DNA from: Streptomyces sp. NBC_01754
GTDB lineage: Bacteria > Actinomycetota > Actinomycetes > Streptomycetales > Streptomycetaceae
Direction: 5' to 3'
Assembly (NCBI RefSeq): GCF_035918015.1
Contig: NZ_CP109132.1
Location: forward strand, 2,480,001-2,544,000
Length of the DNA stretch: 64,000 bases
In this document: positions 9,112 to 18,006 of the stretch, piece by piece
How positions within the stretch are numbered: the first letter of the stretch is position 1
Layout: each line of letters opens with the position of its first letter
The notes under the pieces: generated by a model
Told to the model about the DNA's origin: nothing
The model's input: only the letters and a program-made list of their open reading frames with translations
Databases searched by the model: none
Position numbers and translations under genes: made by a program

Positions 9112-9135
9112 CCCGGGCGGCGCGGCCCCGGCCGG

Positions 9136-9732
9136 CTACCGGTCCAGGTGGCCGGTGTCGTTCCAGCGCTCCAGGGCGGGCAGGCCGTACGCCCACCCCA
9201 GCACGGACAGCGAGGTCGGCTCCAGCCGGATCCGGGCGCCGAAGGACAGGTCCTCGCCGAGCCAGCGCGCCCCAAGGGCCCGCAGGATGTGCCCGTGGGC
9301 GAAGACCAGGACGTCGCGGTCGGCGGAGCGCGCCCAGTCGACGATCGCGTCCGCCCGGGCCGTCACCTGGGCCGTCGACTCGCCCCCGGGGACCCCGTCG
9401 CGCCAGATGAGCCAGTCGGGCCGGTCCGCCCTGATCTGCGCCGGGGTCAGCCCCTCGTAGTCCCCGTAGTCCCACTCCATCAGCGCGTCCCAGGGCGTGG
9501 CCCGGTCCCCGAACCCGGCCAGCGCGCAGGTCTCGGAGGCCCGGACCAGCGGGCTGGTGCGCACCTCCGCGCCGGGCAGCCCGCCCCAGGGCGCCCGGTG
9601 CAGCCGCTCGCCCAGCAGTCCGGCGCCCGCACGGCCGGCGTCGAGGAGGGGGATGTCGGTCCTGCCGGTGTGATTGCCCTGGACGGACCACTGTGTCTGG
9701 CCGTGCCGGGCGAGCAGGATTCGCGGTGCCAT
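9136..9732 (-). CDS. Histidine phosphatase superfamily protein (acid phosphatase/phosphoglycerate mutase-like)
   Basis: 198 residues. The N-terminal catalytic motif LLARHGQT supplies the phosphorylated His (near residue 9). The second signature, [18 protein letters not shown], supplies the other catalytic His. Arg and Glu ([10 protein letters not shown]) complete the usual pocket. There is no signal peptide, so it acts in the cytoplasm. Substrate cannot be read from the sequence; family members dephosphorylate sugar phosphates, nucleotides or glucosyl-3-phosphoglycerate. It is convergent with the HTH/TPR gene, 24 nt apart. Confidence 0.88.
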   Translation of the reverse strand: MAPRILLARHGQTQWSVQGNHTGRTDIPLLDAGRAGAGLLGERLHRAPWGGLPGAEVRTSPLVRASETCALAGFGDRATPWDALMEWDYGDYEGLTPAQIRADRPDWLIWRDGVPGGESTAQVTARADAIVDWARSADRDVLVFAHGHILRALGARWLGEDLSFGARIRLEPTSLSVLGWAYGLPALERWNDTGHLDR

Positions 9733-10058
9733 GACGGCTCTCCCTGAAAAGTACGAAGACCTGAAGATCCGGGGGACCCTAGGATCAGACGAGTCCGGGA
9801 CAGCGGTGTCCGGGACGGCGAGGGGGCCGCGACGGCGGCCACCGGCCGGGGGACGGTGCGCGGGCCCGCTTCATCATCTCTCACGGGCCCCACGGGCAAC
9901 CTCTGGGGCGCCGCCGACGTCCCTCACCAGGGCGCGACCCGCACATCCGCCGGGGAGCCCCCCGGCGGTGCGGGCGGCCCACGACCACCGTACGGTTGAA
10001 CGCCCGCCGTACACCGCATGAACGCCGTACAGCGCATGAACCAGGGGAGAGCCACCGG
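9733..10058. other. Intergenic region between divergent genes
   Basis: No supported gene. It holds the promoters of the phosphatase (left) and the PAP2-nuclease-helicase run (right). A short direct repeat, GCATGAAC, occurs twice just before the right-hand start, and GTCCGGGAC occurs twice near 9790-9815. Nothing else stands out. Confidence 0.4.
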
Positions 10059-11015
10059 ATGCCGCACGCCACCGCCGTGACTCCCCCGGTCGGCCACCGG
10101 CCCCGCTGGTGGACGGAGCTGCCCCTGATCGCGGTGGTCTACGGGCTGTACTCGCTGGGCCGGCTCCTGGTCCACGAGGACATCCCGGCGGCCGTCGAGC
10201 ACGGCCTCGCCATCCTCCGCCTGGAGAAGGCGCTGCACCTCAACGCGGAGCACCCCCTCAACCGGCTGCTGACCGAGCACCCGTCCCTGGGGGTGCCCGC
10301 GGACTTCGCGTACGCCTCCCTGCACTACGTGGTCACCCCGGCCGTCCTGGTCTGGATCTTCCGGCGCCGCTCCGCCGCCTACCGGGCGGCCCGGACGTGG
10401 CTGATGACGTCCACGCTGCTCGGGCTGATCGGCTTCACGCTCATGCCGACCTGCCCGCCCCGGCTGCTCGACGCCCGGCACGGGTTCGTCGACACGATGG
10501 CCCAGTACAGCCAGTACGGCTGGTGGGGCACCGGCGCCAGCGCCCCGCGCGGGCTCAGCGGGATGACCAACCAGTACGCGGCGATGCCCAGCCTGCACGT
10601 GGGCTGGGCCCTGTGGTGCGGCGTCCTGCTGTGGCGGCACGGCCGCCACCCGCTGGTCCGGGCCGCGGGCGTCGCCTATCCGCTGGTCACCGTGCTCGTG
10701 GTGATGGGCACGGCGAACCACTACTTCCTCGACGCGGTCGCCGGGGCCGCCGTGATGGGTGTCGGCGCCCTGCTGACCAGGCCGTTCATGCGGTTCACCG
10801 ACCGGGTGGCGGAGAGAGTGCGGGCCGTTGCCGCACACGCCGGGGCCGCCGTTCCCCCTGTGGGTTCCACGATTGTCAGTGGCGGATGCAAGACTTCCGC
10901 GGGTGAGCGATTCCCCGGCCAGCGGACCTCCTCCGCAGATCCCGGCGCAGCCGACGCCACCCCGGCCGCCGGCGCCGCAGCCGCCAACGACGACGCTCCG
11001 GCAGCGGCTCGCTGA
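10059..11015 (+). CDS. PAP2-superfamily membrane phosphatase/transferase (AUR1-like)
   Basis: About 318 residues from ATG 10059 (ribosome site AGGGGAGA). Five to six membrane helices are visible. The PAP2 signatures are QYAAMPSLHVGWAL (SLH motif) and GTANHYFLDAVAG (catalytic His and Asp), the spacing seen in AUR1/inositolphosphotransferase-like actinobacterial proteins. It probably acts on a phospholipid or polyprenyl phosphate at the membrane. The last roughly 40 codons are low-complexity Ala/Pro sequence overlapping the start of the next gene. The true C-terminal half is therefore uncertain, although the reading frame stays open to 11015. Confidence 0.82.
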   Translation: MPHATAVTPPVGHRPRWWTELPLIAVVYGLYSLGRLLVHEDIPAAVEHGLAILRLEKALHLNAEHPLNRLLTEHPSLGVPADFAYASLHYVVTPAVLVWIFRRRSAAYRAARTWLMTSTLLGLIGFTLMPTCPPRLLDARHGFVDTMAQYSQYGWWGTGASAPRGLSGMTNQYAAMPSLHVGWALWCGVLLWRHGRHPLVRAAGVAYPLVTVLVVMGTANHYFLDAVAGAAVMGVGALLTRPFMRFTDRVAERVRAVAAHAGAAVPPVGSTIVSGGCKTSAGERFPGQRTSSADPGAADATPAAGAAAANDDAPAAAR

Positions 11016-12099
11016 GCTGCGCGGCGGCCCGTTCGTCGATCCGCACCCCATGGACGCGCGGGCGCTGGCCGCCCTCGCCGCGAACCCGGGCTGCAAGCGG
11101 CGCGCCCTGCTCGACGGCGCGGGTGTCGACAAGGCCGGGCTGGCCACCGCGCTCGGCTCCCCCGCCGTGTTCGGGCAGTCGCAGTTCGCGTTCGTCCGGG
11201 GCAACGCCTTCGAGGGGAAGGTCAAGGCCGACGGCGGCACGGAGCTGCTGCGGCTGCTGTTCGAGCGACTCGGCGAGGGGGCGGACGCCCCCGGTGAGGC
11301 CGTGGTGCCGGATCTGACGGCCGCCGGTGCCGAGGGCCGCACCGCCCGCACGGCCCTGGCGCTGCGCGAGGCCACGGCCTCGGGCGGCTGGACCCTGCTG
11401 GACCATCCGATGCTGGCCCTGGAGGTGGCCGGCTCGCCCGTCTTCCTGGAGCCGGACGCGGTGGTGGTGCATCCCGACGGCACCTGGACGGTCGTCGAGA
11501 TCAAGTCGTTCCCCATGATCGACGCGTCGGCCGACGCAGCGAAGGTCGGTGCGGCGGCCCGCCAGTCCGCGGTCTACGTGCTGGCGCTGGAGCGGACCGC
11601 GTCGGTGACCGAGGGGGCCCGGGTCGGGCACCGGGTGCTGCTGGTCTGCCCGAAGGACTTCTCCAACCTGCCGACGGCCTCGGTCGTGGACGTACGCAAG
11701 CAGCACGCGGTGACCCGCCGCCAGCTGTCCCGGCTGGCCCGGGTCGAGGACATCGCGGCGGCCCTCCCCGAGGGCACGACCTTCGATCCCGGGTGCACAC
11801 CGCAGGAGCTGGGCAGCGCCGTCGAGGCGGTCCCCGCCGCCTACGCCCCTGAGTGCCTGTCCGCGTGCGAGCTGGCCTTCCACTGCCGGGCGACGGCCCG
11901 GGCCGAGGGGGCGGTGGAGTCGCTCGGCCGGAGCGTGCGGGGTGAGCTCGGCGGTCTGACGACGGTCGCCGGGGTGCTGGCGGCGGCCGCCGGGAAGGAG
12001 GGCGACCCGGCGGATCCGACGGTGGCCGCCCTGCGCCGGGCCGCCGCGCTGCGCGCCGAGGCCCTGGAGACGGCGGACGGCGGCGCGCTGTGTCACTGA
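10903..12099 (+). CDS. Fe-S cluster PD-(D/E)XK nuclease (Cas4/AddB/Dna2-nuclease-like)
   Basis: 398 residues from GTG 10903 (an upstream in-frame ATG at 10828 is less likely). After a Pro-rich leader, one Cys (NPGCKRR, residue 64) precedes the nuclease core. The core has D185 (FLEPDAVVV) and the E199-x-K201 pair (VVEIKSF). Three C-terminal cysteines follow at 318, 322 and 328 (ECLSACELAFHC). One N-terminal plus three C-terminal cysteines is the 4Fe-4S arrangement of AddB, Cas4 and Dna2 nucleases. It heads a coupled trio with an unknown protein and an SF1 helicase, and probably resects or trims DNA ends. The function is inferred from motifs only. Confidence 0.75.
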   Translation: MSDSPASGPPPQIPAQPTPPRPPAPQPPTTTLRQRLAELRGGPFVDPHPMDARALAALAANPGCKRRALLDGAGVDKAGLATALGSPAVFGQSQFAFVRGNAFEGKVKADGGTELLRLLFERLGEGADAPGEAVVPDLTAAGAEGRTARTALALREATASGGWTLLDHPMLALEVAGSPVFLEPDAVVVHPDGTWTVVEIKSFPMIDASADAAKVGAAARQSAVYVLALERTASVTEGARVGHRVLLVCPKDFSNLPTASVVDVRKQHAVTRRQLSRLARVEDIAAALPEGTTFDPGCTPQELGSAVEAVPAAYAPECLSACELAFHCRATARAEGAVESLGRSVRGELGGLTTVAGVLAAAAGKEGDPADPTVAALRRAAALRAEALETADGGALCH

Positions 12100-13700
12100 T
12101 CACGACCCTGGCCCGGCTGGAGGCGGTGGACAGCGGGCGGGCCCAGCCGCTGGCCACCGTGCGCCACCGCCGTCTGACCGACCGGCCGCTCGTCCTGGTC
12201 CCGCTGACCACCGCCGGTGAGGCGGGCGCCCCGCTCGGCGCGCTCGTCGGCACCGACCGCGGGGCACCGCGACTGCTCTCGGTCGCCCAGCCGCGCGACC
12301 GCGACCTGCGGTTCGCGTTCCTGGCGGAGCTGGCCGAGGCGGTGCTGCCGCACATCGAGTCCCTGGCGGACGCCGTCGAGCCGGCCGAGCGCAGCGAGGT
12401 GGACCCGGAGACGGGCAAGCGGGTCAAGGTGGAGGTCGAGCTCTGCGCGGACGCCGCCCAGCTGATCGTGCCGAGCCGGGCCGGCATCGACTTCGTACGG
12501 CTGCTGGGCCGCTCCATGCGGTTCCGGCGCACCGCCGAGGACGACCCGGACACCCCGTATCCGGCGCCCGCCCGCGTCCCGCTGCTGGGCCGCTGGCTGA
12601 CGCACTACGCCGAGCGGGCCCGGGTGCCGGGCTCCTCGCTGCTGCTCGCCACGACGGACCTGCTGAACCGGCACTGGGCCACCGGCCAGAGCAGCCTGGA
12701 GGACCAGCACCTGGGCGCGCTGCTCGCCTGGGTCGATCCGCCGGCGGGCGAATCGGGGGCCGAGGCCGCGCTCCGCGCCGAGCTGGCGCGGGACGCCGTC
12801 GGCCAGCTGCTCTGCCCGCCGGCCGGCCCGGCCACCGACCCGGCGTTCGACAACCGGCTGCTGGCGCCCGCGATCGAGGCGTACGACCGGGCGCGGGCGG
12901 CGCACCACGCCGCGGAGGACGGTCTGACGGCGGACGACCGGCTCGGCGAGCTGAGCCGTGCCGAGCGGGAGATCAGGTCGCTGCTCGCCAAGGTGCTGCT
13001 GCCGACCTGGGACGCGGTGTGGCAGGGCCTCGACCTGGTGCGGGGGCTGCCGGAAGGCGCCCGGGTCCAGGACCGCTGGACCCGGGACCGCTGGTCGTTC
13101 ACGGCGCACCGGGACCGGGTGCGCGCGGGCGAGCCGCCGCAGCCGCGCCGCGACGACGCGGTGACTGCGGCCCGGAAGCTGGCCGCGCGGGAGACGGCGC
13201 AGGCGCAGCTGGAGGCCCAGGAGGCGCTGGACGATCCGCTGGTGCTGGCGGGGCGGCGGCTGGCCGGCGAGGCGTTCCTCGGAGAGGTGGCGGACGTACG
13301 GATGACGTACACGGAGTCGAAGCGGCCCTCGCCCCGCCCGCTGGTCACCGTCCGCACGGACGAGCGCCCGCTCCTCGGCGAGCGGACGAAGGTCTACCGC
13401 TCGCTGGACGGGAAGCCCCAGACCGCGGAGTTCGCCGGGTACACCGCCGCGCCGCCGGACGGCGGAGAGGTCTCGCTCGTCCTGCGGATCACGGACCGGA
13501 TGGGCCGCGGCAGGGAACCGGCCCCCGGTTCGGTGCCCGGGCCGGGTGACCGGATCACCTGGACGCTGTTCGAGCACGACCAGCGGGGCGGGCCCGCGCT
13601 GCCGGGACCGGAGGACACCCCATGGACCCATGGCGGCCCGCCGGGCTCCCCCGAAGACGCCGAGAAACCCGACCCCGTGACCGCGGAGGACCTGCTGTGA
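12090..13700 (+). CDS. Uncharacterised protein of the nuclease-helicase module
   Basis: 536 residues from GTG 12090, overlapping the nuclease gene by 10 nt and the helicase gene by 4 nt, so translation of all three is coupled. I recognise no catalytic motif. It is mostly helical and rich in Ala/Leu/Arg. There is a central stretch with Arg-rich helices (REIRSLLAKVLLPTWDAVWQGL) and a C-terminal beta-rich part, about residues 400-500 (PLVTVRTDERPLLGERTKVY, EVSLVLRITDRMGRG), that could be an OB-like or adaptor domain. Its fixed position between a Fe-S nuclease and a helicase suggests a structural or DNA-binding subunit of one complex. Confidence 0.7.
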   Translation: MSLITTLARLEAVDSGRAQPLATVRHRRLTDRPLVLVPLTTAGEAGAPLGALVGTDRGAPRLLSVAQPRDRDLRFAFLAELAEAVLPHIESLADAVEPAERSEVDPETGKRVKVEVELCADAAQLIVPSRAGIDFVRLLGRSMRFRRTAEDDPDTPYPAPARVPLLGRWLTHYAERARVPGSSLLLATTDLLNRHWATGQSSLEDQHLGALLAWVDPPAGESGAEAALRAELARDAVGQLLCPPAGPATDPAFDNRLLAPAIEAYDRARAAHHAAEDGLTADDRLGELSRAEREIRSLLAKVLLPTWDAVWQGLDLVRGLPEGARVQDRWTRDRWSFTAHRDRVRAGEPPQPRRDDAVTAARKLAARETAQAQLEAQEALDDPLVLAGRRLAGEAFLGEVADVRMTYTESKRPSPRPLVTVRTDERPLLGERTKVYRSLDGKPQTAEFAGYTAAPPDGGEVSLVLRITDRMGRGREPAPGSVPGPGDRITWTLFEHDQRGGPALPGPEDTPWTHGGPPGSPEDAEKPDPVTAEDLL

Positions 13701-15034
13701 CCACGACGGTTCCGGACCCGTCCGCCGCGGCGGCGCGGGCGACGGACGGGATCCTCTCAGACACCCTGCGCGGCACGGCGCGGGGCGTCGTGGTGGACTC
13801 CCCGCCCGGCGCCGGCAAGTCGACGCTGGTGGTACGCGCCGCGCTCGAACTGGCCGCCGCGGGCCGCCCGCTGATGGTGGTGGCCCAGACCAACGCACAG
13901 GTGGACGACCTGGTGACGCGGCTGGCCGAGAAGGCCCCGGAACTGCCGGTCGGCCGGCTGCACAGCAGCGACTCCGACCCGTACGACAGGGCGCTGGACG
14001 GCCTGGACAACGTACGGAAGTCGGCGAAGGCGGCGGATCTGGCCGGTCTGGACATCGTGCTGTCCACGGCCGCCAAATGGGCCCACGTGAAGAACGTGGA
14101 GCCCTGGGGGCACGCGATCGTCGACGAGGCGTACCAGATGCGGTCGGACGCGCTGCTCGCCGTGGCCGGGCTCTTCGAGCGGGCGCTGTTCGTCGGTGAC
14201 CCGGGTCAGCTGGACCCGTTCTCGATCGTGGGCGCGGACCAGTGGGCCGGGCTGTCGTACGACCCCTCGGCGAGCGCGGTCACCACACTGCTGGCGCACA
14301 ATCCGGAGCTTCCGCAGCACCGGCTCCCGGTCTCGTGGCGGCTCCCGGCTTCGGCGGCGCCGCTGGTCTCGGACGCGTTCTACCCGTACACCCGGTTCCG
14401 CAGCGGTACGGACCACGGGGACCGGCGGCTGTCGTTCGGGGTGCCCTCGGACGGGTCGGGCCCGGACCGGGTGCTGGACGAGGCGGCGGAGTCGGGCTGG
14501 GGCCTGCTGGAGCTCCCGGCCCGCCACACCCCGCGCACCGACCCGGAGGCGGTACGGGCGGTGGCGCTGGTGGTCCGCAGGCTGCTGGACAGGGGCGGCA
14601 CGGCGACCAGCGAGCGCGGCCCGGACCCGGTTCCGGTGACGGCCGACCGGGTGGCGGTCGGCACGGCCCACCGCGACCAGGCGGCCGCGGTGCGCGCCGC
14701 CCTGGCGGAACTGGGCGTGCCGGGCGTGACGGTGGACACGGCGAACCGCCTCCAGGGCCGCGAGTTCGACGTGACGGTGGTCCTGCACCCGCTGTCGGGC
14801 CGCCCCGACGCGACCGCCTTCCACCTGGAGACGGGCCGTCTGTGCGTGCTGGCCTCCCGGCACCGCCACGCGTGCGTCGTGGTGTGCCGCGCGGGGGTGG
14901 CCGACCTGCTGGACGAGCACCCGTCGACGGAGCCGGTCCAACTGGGCGTGACGGTGAAGTTCCCGGACGGGTGGGAGGCGAACCACGCGGTCCTGGCCCA
15001 TCTGTCCGGACACCGGGTCCCGTGGCGGCCGTGA
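13697..15034 (+). CDS. Superfamily 1 helicase/ATPase, Upf1/Dna2-like (AAA_11/AAA_12 type)
   Basis: 445 residues from GTG 13697, which overlaps the preceding stop as GTGA. Helicase motifs are in order: Walker A DSPPGAGKSTLV, Ia VVAQTNAQVDDLV, Walker B AIVDEAYQM, III FVGDPGQLDPF, IV SWRLP, V VDTANRLQGREFDVTVV and VI VLASRHRHACVVV. The DEAY Walker B and GDPGQL motif III place it with SF1B Upf1/Sen1/Dna2 enzymes rather than UvrD. With the upstream Fe-S nuclease it makes up the two halves of a Dna2-type enzyme as separate proteins, so it probably drives 5'-3' unwinding for DNA repair. Confidence 0.85.
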   Translation: MTTTVPDPSAAAARATDGILSDTLRGTARGVVVDSPPGAGKSTLVVRAALELAAAGRPLMVVAQTNAQVDDLVTRLAEKAPELPVGRLHSSDSDPYDRALDGLDNVRKSAKAADLAGLDIVLSTAAKWAHVKNVEPWGHAIVDEAYQMRSDALLAVAGLFERALFVGDPGQLDPFSIVGADQWAGLSYDPSASAVTTLLAHNPELPQHRLPVSWRLPASAAPLVSDAFYPYTRFRSGTDHGDRRLSFGVPSDGSGPDRVLDEAAESGWGLLELPARHTPRTDPEAVRAVALVVRRLLDRGGTATSERGPDPVPVTADRVAVGTAHRDQAAAVRAALAELGVPGVTVDTANRLQGREFDVTVVLHPLSGRPDATAFHLETGRLCVLASRHRHACVVVCRAGVADLLDEHPSTEPVQLGVTVKFPDGWEANHAVLAHLSGHRVPWRP

Positions 15035-15230
15035 GCCGTACGGCTCCGGTGCTGTTCCGAGCGGCGGGGCCCCAGCCGGTCGTGGTGGCCGGTCGCGGCC
15101 CGACAAGCCGGCGCGGCCACGATTTCCGTGTGATCCGCGCATCGCGGGCCCCGTTCGCGGGAAGCGCTCTTGCGTCGGGCGGGACAATGGAAGGTGGCCG
15201 TCCGGCCGCGCGAGGAAGGAAACACGTCTC

Positions 15231-15572
15231 ATGGCACAACCCGAGCGGAACGAGCGGCAGAGGCTGCGCCCCGCACCGCTGCTCTTCGAGCCGTCGGAGG
15301 CGGCAGCCGATCCGGAGCACTTCTTCGATCTGGAGTCGATGGACGACCCGAAGGAGCTGCTGGCCCGGGCGACGGAGCTGACCCTCGCGTTCCGGGCCGC
15401 GACCGACCGGGCGGTGGAGTTCCAGGCGATGGCCGCCGCTCAGCTCGCCGACCCGCGCAGGTTCGACCGGCTCAGTCCCGCGGACATAGCCGAGCGGGCC
15501 GAGTGGACCGAGGACTACGCCAAGAAGATGATCGAGTTCGGCCGCTCCCTGCTGAACGACGCCCGCCTCTGA
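15231..15572 (+). CDS. Conserved small protein, function unknown
   Basis: 113 residues from ATG 15231 with ribosome site GAGGAAGGA. It is acidic and helical with no membrane segment or signal. The N-terminal stretch FFDLESMDDPKELLARATEL leads into a long helix (AFRAATDRAVEFQAMAAAQLAD) and ends in a second acidic helix. Codon use is typical of the surroundings, so the gene is probably real. It follows the helicase by about 200 nt and is probably transcribed separately. No function is assigned. Confidence 0.6.
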   Translation: MAQPERNERQRLRPAPLLFEPSEAAADPEHFFDLESMDDPKELLARATELTLAFRAATDRAVEFQAMAAAQLADPRRFDRLSPADIAERAEWTEDYAKKMIEFGRSLLNDARL

Positions 15573-15638
15573 CATCCCCCCGGGGCCGTCACCCCCACCG
15601 TCCCGTCCGACACGCCTCGTCACTACGGGTACACCTGT

Positions 15639-15648
15639 GGCATATGCC
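15639..15648. promoter_or_regulatory. Palindrome GGCATATGCC upstream of the primase/polymerase-like gene
   Basis: 10-bp perfect palindrome followed by GA, about 90 nt upstream of the start at 15738. The same 12-mer (GGCATATGCCGA) recurs at 23748, upstream of the IclR gene, so both may share a regulator. Confidence 0.35.
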
Positions 15649-15737
15649 GACGGGCAAGATACCCGCCCACGGCGTGAGCTGTCCCGCTTTCGGGAACTCC
15701 CGGATACAGAATCGTCACTGCCGGTAGACCTGTCGGT

Positions 15738-16436
15738 ATGAGCGCATGGCTGAGAGACGAAACGACCCTGCACACCGGCGCCGGCGCACGTCACGGCGTC
15801 GGCATCCTCGCCGCGCTGCGGGACGGCGGTGACCGGTTACCGGAGCGGACGGGTGACCGGGCCGGCCAGGTCACCCCGTCCGGAGCCGCCTGGCTCGCGG
15901 GCGCCTCCGCCCGCCCCCGCGCCACACTCGCCCGGTGGCAGGCCCACCCCTCCACCCCCGACGTCCTGCCGTGCGGCTCCTCCTTCGACGTCGTGAACGT
16001 GCCCGCGCTCTTCGGACGGCGGATGCTGGAGCGGCTCTGGGCGGAGGGCCCCGGCTCCGGCCCGGTGGCCACGCACCGCGGCCGCCTGCTGCTGTTCGCC
16101 GCCCCCGGGACCGCCCAACGGCTGCCCTCGCTGCTCAGCTGGGAGGAATGGGGTACCAGCCACCCCCGGGTACCCCGGGCATGTCTGCCCGCGCTGCTCT
16201 GCCACGGCACGGGCGACGCGGTCACGGTTCCGCCCCTGGCGGCCGGTCCGGGCGCCGGCGGGCCCCGGTGGCTGGTCGCCCCGGACACCCGCCACCCCTG
16301 GCTGCCGGGGCCGGACGTGCTGCTCTGGGCCTGTGTACGGGTGACCAGGTCCGCGGCCCCCTCGACCACCGGGAATTCGATTTTTCCTCCCGCCGATCCG
16401 GGTGCTAATGTCTACGACGTCAGCAGGCGCCGCTAG
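15738..16436 (+). CDS. Bifunctional DNA primase/polymerase-like protein (partial domain)
   Basis: 232 residues. The middle carries motifs typical of the small Streptomyces prim-pol N-terminal family (WQAHPSTPDVLPCGSSFDVVNVPALFGRRMLERL, here quoted only in part in meaning: the CGSSFDVVNVP core lies near residues 79-89). The D/H metal-binding signature of active primases is not convincing, so a regulatory or degenerate member is likely. A TAGACC hexamer 7 nt before the ATG suggests leaderless initiation. The stop codon falls inside the adjacent tRNA-Lys gene, so the C-terminal coding sequence covers the tRNA promoter region. The C-terminal end may be poorly conserved for that reason. Confidence 0.65.
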   Translation: MSAWLRDETTLHTGAGARHGVGILAALRDGGDRLPERTGDRAGQVTPSGAAWLAGASARPRATLARWQAHPSTPDVLPCGSSFDVVNVPALFGRRMLERLWAEGPGSGPVATHRGRLLLFAAPGTAQRLPSLLSWEEWGTSHPRVPRACLPALLCHGTGDAVTVPPLAAGPGAGGPRWLVAPDTRHPWLPGPDVLLWACVRVTRSAAPSTTGNSIFPPADPGANVYDVSRRR

Positions 16437-16500
16437 CTCAGTTGGTTAGAGCAGCTGACTCTTAATCAGCGGGTCCGGGGTTCGAGTCCCTGGCGGCGCA
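16427..16500 (+). tRNA. tRNA-Lys (anticodon CUU), copy 1
   Basis: 74 nt. The acceptor stem GCGCCGC pairs with GCGGCGC, followed by discriminator A. The D-loop and T-loop (GGTTCGAGTCC) are canonical, and the anticodon loop CTCTTAA gives CUU. CCA is not encoded. Copies 2 and 3 differ only by a compensatory acceptor-stem change. Confidence 0.97.
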
Positions 16501-16506
16501 CAGACG

Positions 16507-16542
16507 GAAGAAGCCCCCTCGCGGAAGCGAGGGGGCTTCTTC
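16507..16542 (+). terminator. Terminator after tRNA-Lys copy 1
   Basis: Perfect 16-bp stem (16507-16522 with 16527-16542) with a GGAA tetraloop, starting 7 nt past the tRNA and followed by a short T-containing stretch. Confidence 0.9.
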
Positions 16543-16599
16543 GTGCACTCCCCCGGCCACGTTCGCGCGGGCCGCCGTACGCACGTACGCGTCCCGCCT

Positions 16600-17844
16600 T
16601 CACGACGTGCCCGTGGTGATCCGTACCGTCCAGGCCCCGGAGGGTGTCCGGCCCGCGACCTCGATACGGGTGTGCGCGCCGGGCACGGAGTACCGCTCGC
16701 CCTCCCGGAGCGGGGCGTCGGCGAGCGGCGGGTAGACGGAGCGGTCCCAGCAGGCGTCGGAGTCGGGGTGGGTGTCGAGGACCTCGACGGGTCCGCCGCC
16801 GGACGGGGTCGCGTTGTGGACCCGGTAGATCAGGATGCCTTCGGCGCAGGTCGTCCGGTCGTTACCGGTGGCGCTGCGGGCCTCGACGGCGAGGGCGCTG
16901 TCCGAGCCGGTCCTGATGACCGCGAGCCGGGTCCCCTTGGAGCCTCCGCGTAAGGGCGCCTCGGCCATGGGCACCAGGGTGAGGTCGGCGGTGCCCTGGA
17001 CGCAGACGATCTCCTCGCCGCCCAGCCAGCCGAGCTTCCACTTGTGCCAGCCGAACAGGTCGGGGGCGAGTCCGAACTGGCTGCCCATGACGTCCCAGTC
17101 CCCGACGTAGGTGTCCCAGTCGCCCTTGCCGTCCTCCGGCCGGTGGTAGAGGTCCGCCAGGTCGAAGACGTGACCGGTCTCGTGGGCCAGCACGTTCCGG
17201 TCGGGCGGGTGCTCCTCGAAGACCGTCACGACGCGCTTGATGTCGGTGCCGTCGGCCCGCAGCGGCCGGTCGAAGTTGACGACCTTGGTGGCGTCGGAGT
17301 CGACACCGGGCGCGTCCGGGTCGGCGACGAGGTAGACGATGTCGTACGCCGAGAAGTCGACCTGGTCGTCGGCCGCCTTGATCGCGTCGCGCAGATAGGC
17401 GCTGCGCCGCTCGGCCCCCCAGTCGCGCTGTATCCCGTACCAGGTGGAGGGGCGGGGCATCCTGATCCACTCTCGCTGGGGGTGGGCGTGCAGGGTGAAC
17501 GCGCCGTAGGAGGCGCGCTGGAAGAAGCGGGTGGTGGCGGGGAAGTGGTCGGCGCTGAGCACCTCGGGGGACAGGACGGGCTCGGAGTCCGGGAACGAGA
17601 GGAAGACCATGACCGCGTCGAGGTCGTGGTCGGGGCGCGGATAGGCGTCGTTCCAGGAGTCGAGGCCGAGCGAGTGGTGGGCGCCGGTGCGCGGCAGGGC
17701 GCAGGGGCCGGCGTCGTCGGTGGCCGCGGCCACGGGTCCGGCGACGAGTCCGGTGGCCGCGAGCGCCAGCAGGGAGGTGAGGGCGGCCGCCACGCTGCGC
17801 AGACCGGACCCTCCCGCTCCCCCGTGTCGGTGCTGACGCGGCAC
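16600..17844 (-). CDS. Secreted M6-family-like zinc metalloprotease
   Basis: 414 residues from GTG 17844, chosen for the GGAGG site 5 nt upstream (in-frame upstream codons lack one). A signal peptide is seen: Arg/Gly-rich start, then SVAAALTSLLALAATGLVAG, cleaved near AAA. The zinc site is HETGHVFDLADLY (H221, E222, H225, with Asp as third ligand candidate), the HExxHxxxxxD pattern of immune-inhibitor-A-like M6 peptidases. Four to six Cys suggest extracytoplasmic disulfides. The target protein is unknown. Confidence 0.85.
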   Translation of the reverse strand: MPRQHRHGGAGGSGLRSVAAALTSLLALAATGLVAGPVAAATDDAGPCALPRTGAHHSLGLDSWNDAYPRPDHDLDAVMVFLSFPDSEPVLSPEVLSADHFPATTRFFQRASYGAFTLHAHPQREWIRMPRPSTWYGIQRDWGAERRSAYLRDAIKAADDQVDFSAYDIVYLVADPDAPGVDSDATKVVNFDRPLRADGTDIKRVVTVFEEHPPDRNVLAHETGHVFDLADLYHRPEDGKGDWDTYVGDWDVMGSQFGLAPDLFGWHKWKLGWLGGEEIVCVQGTADLTLVPMAEAPLRGGSKGTRLAVIRTGSDSALAVEARSATGNDRTTCAEGILIYRVHNATPSGGGPVEVLDTHPDSDACWDRSVYPPLADAPLREGERYSVPGAHTRIEVAGRTPSGAWTVRITTGTS

Positions 17845-18006
17845 GTGTACCTCCGGTGGCGACTGCGGGACCCGTTCCCCCCTCACCCTGGTCCGGACCG
17901 GTACCGCACGCCTCGTTGTGCTGCCCCACACGGGTCAGCCCGGGCCGCCCAGGACCGGAGCGCCGCCCGGCCACCACCGGGCGGCGCCGCCCCGCCCCGC
18001 AGGAGG

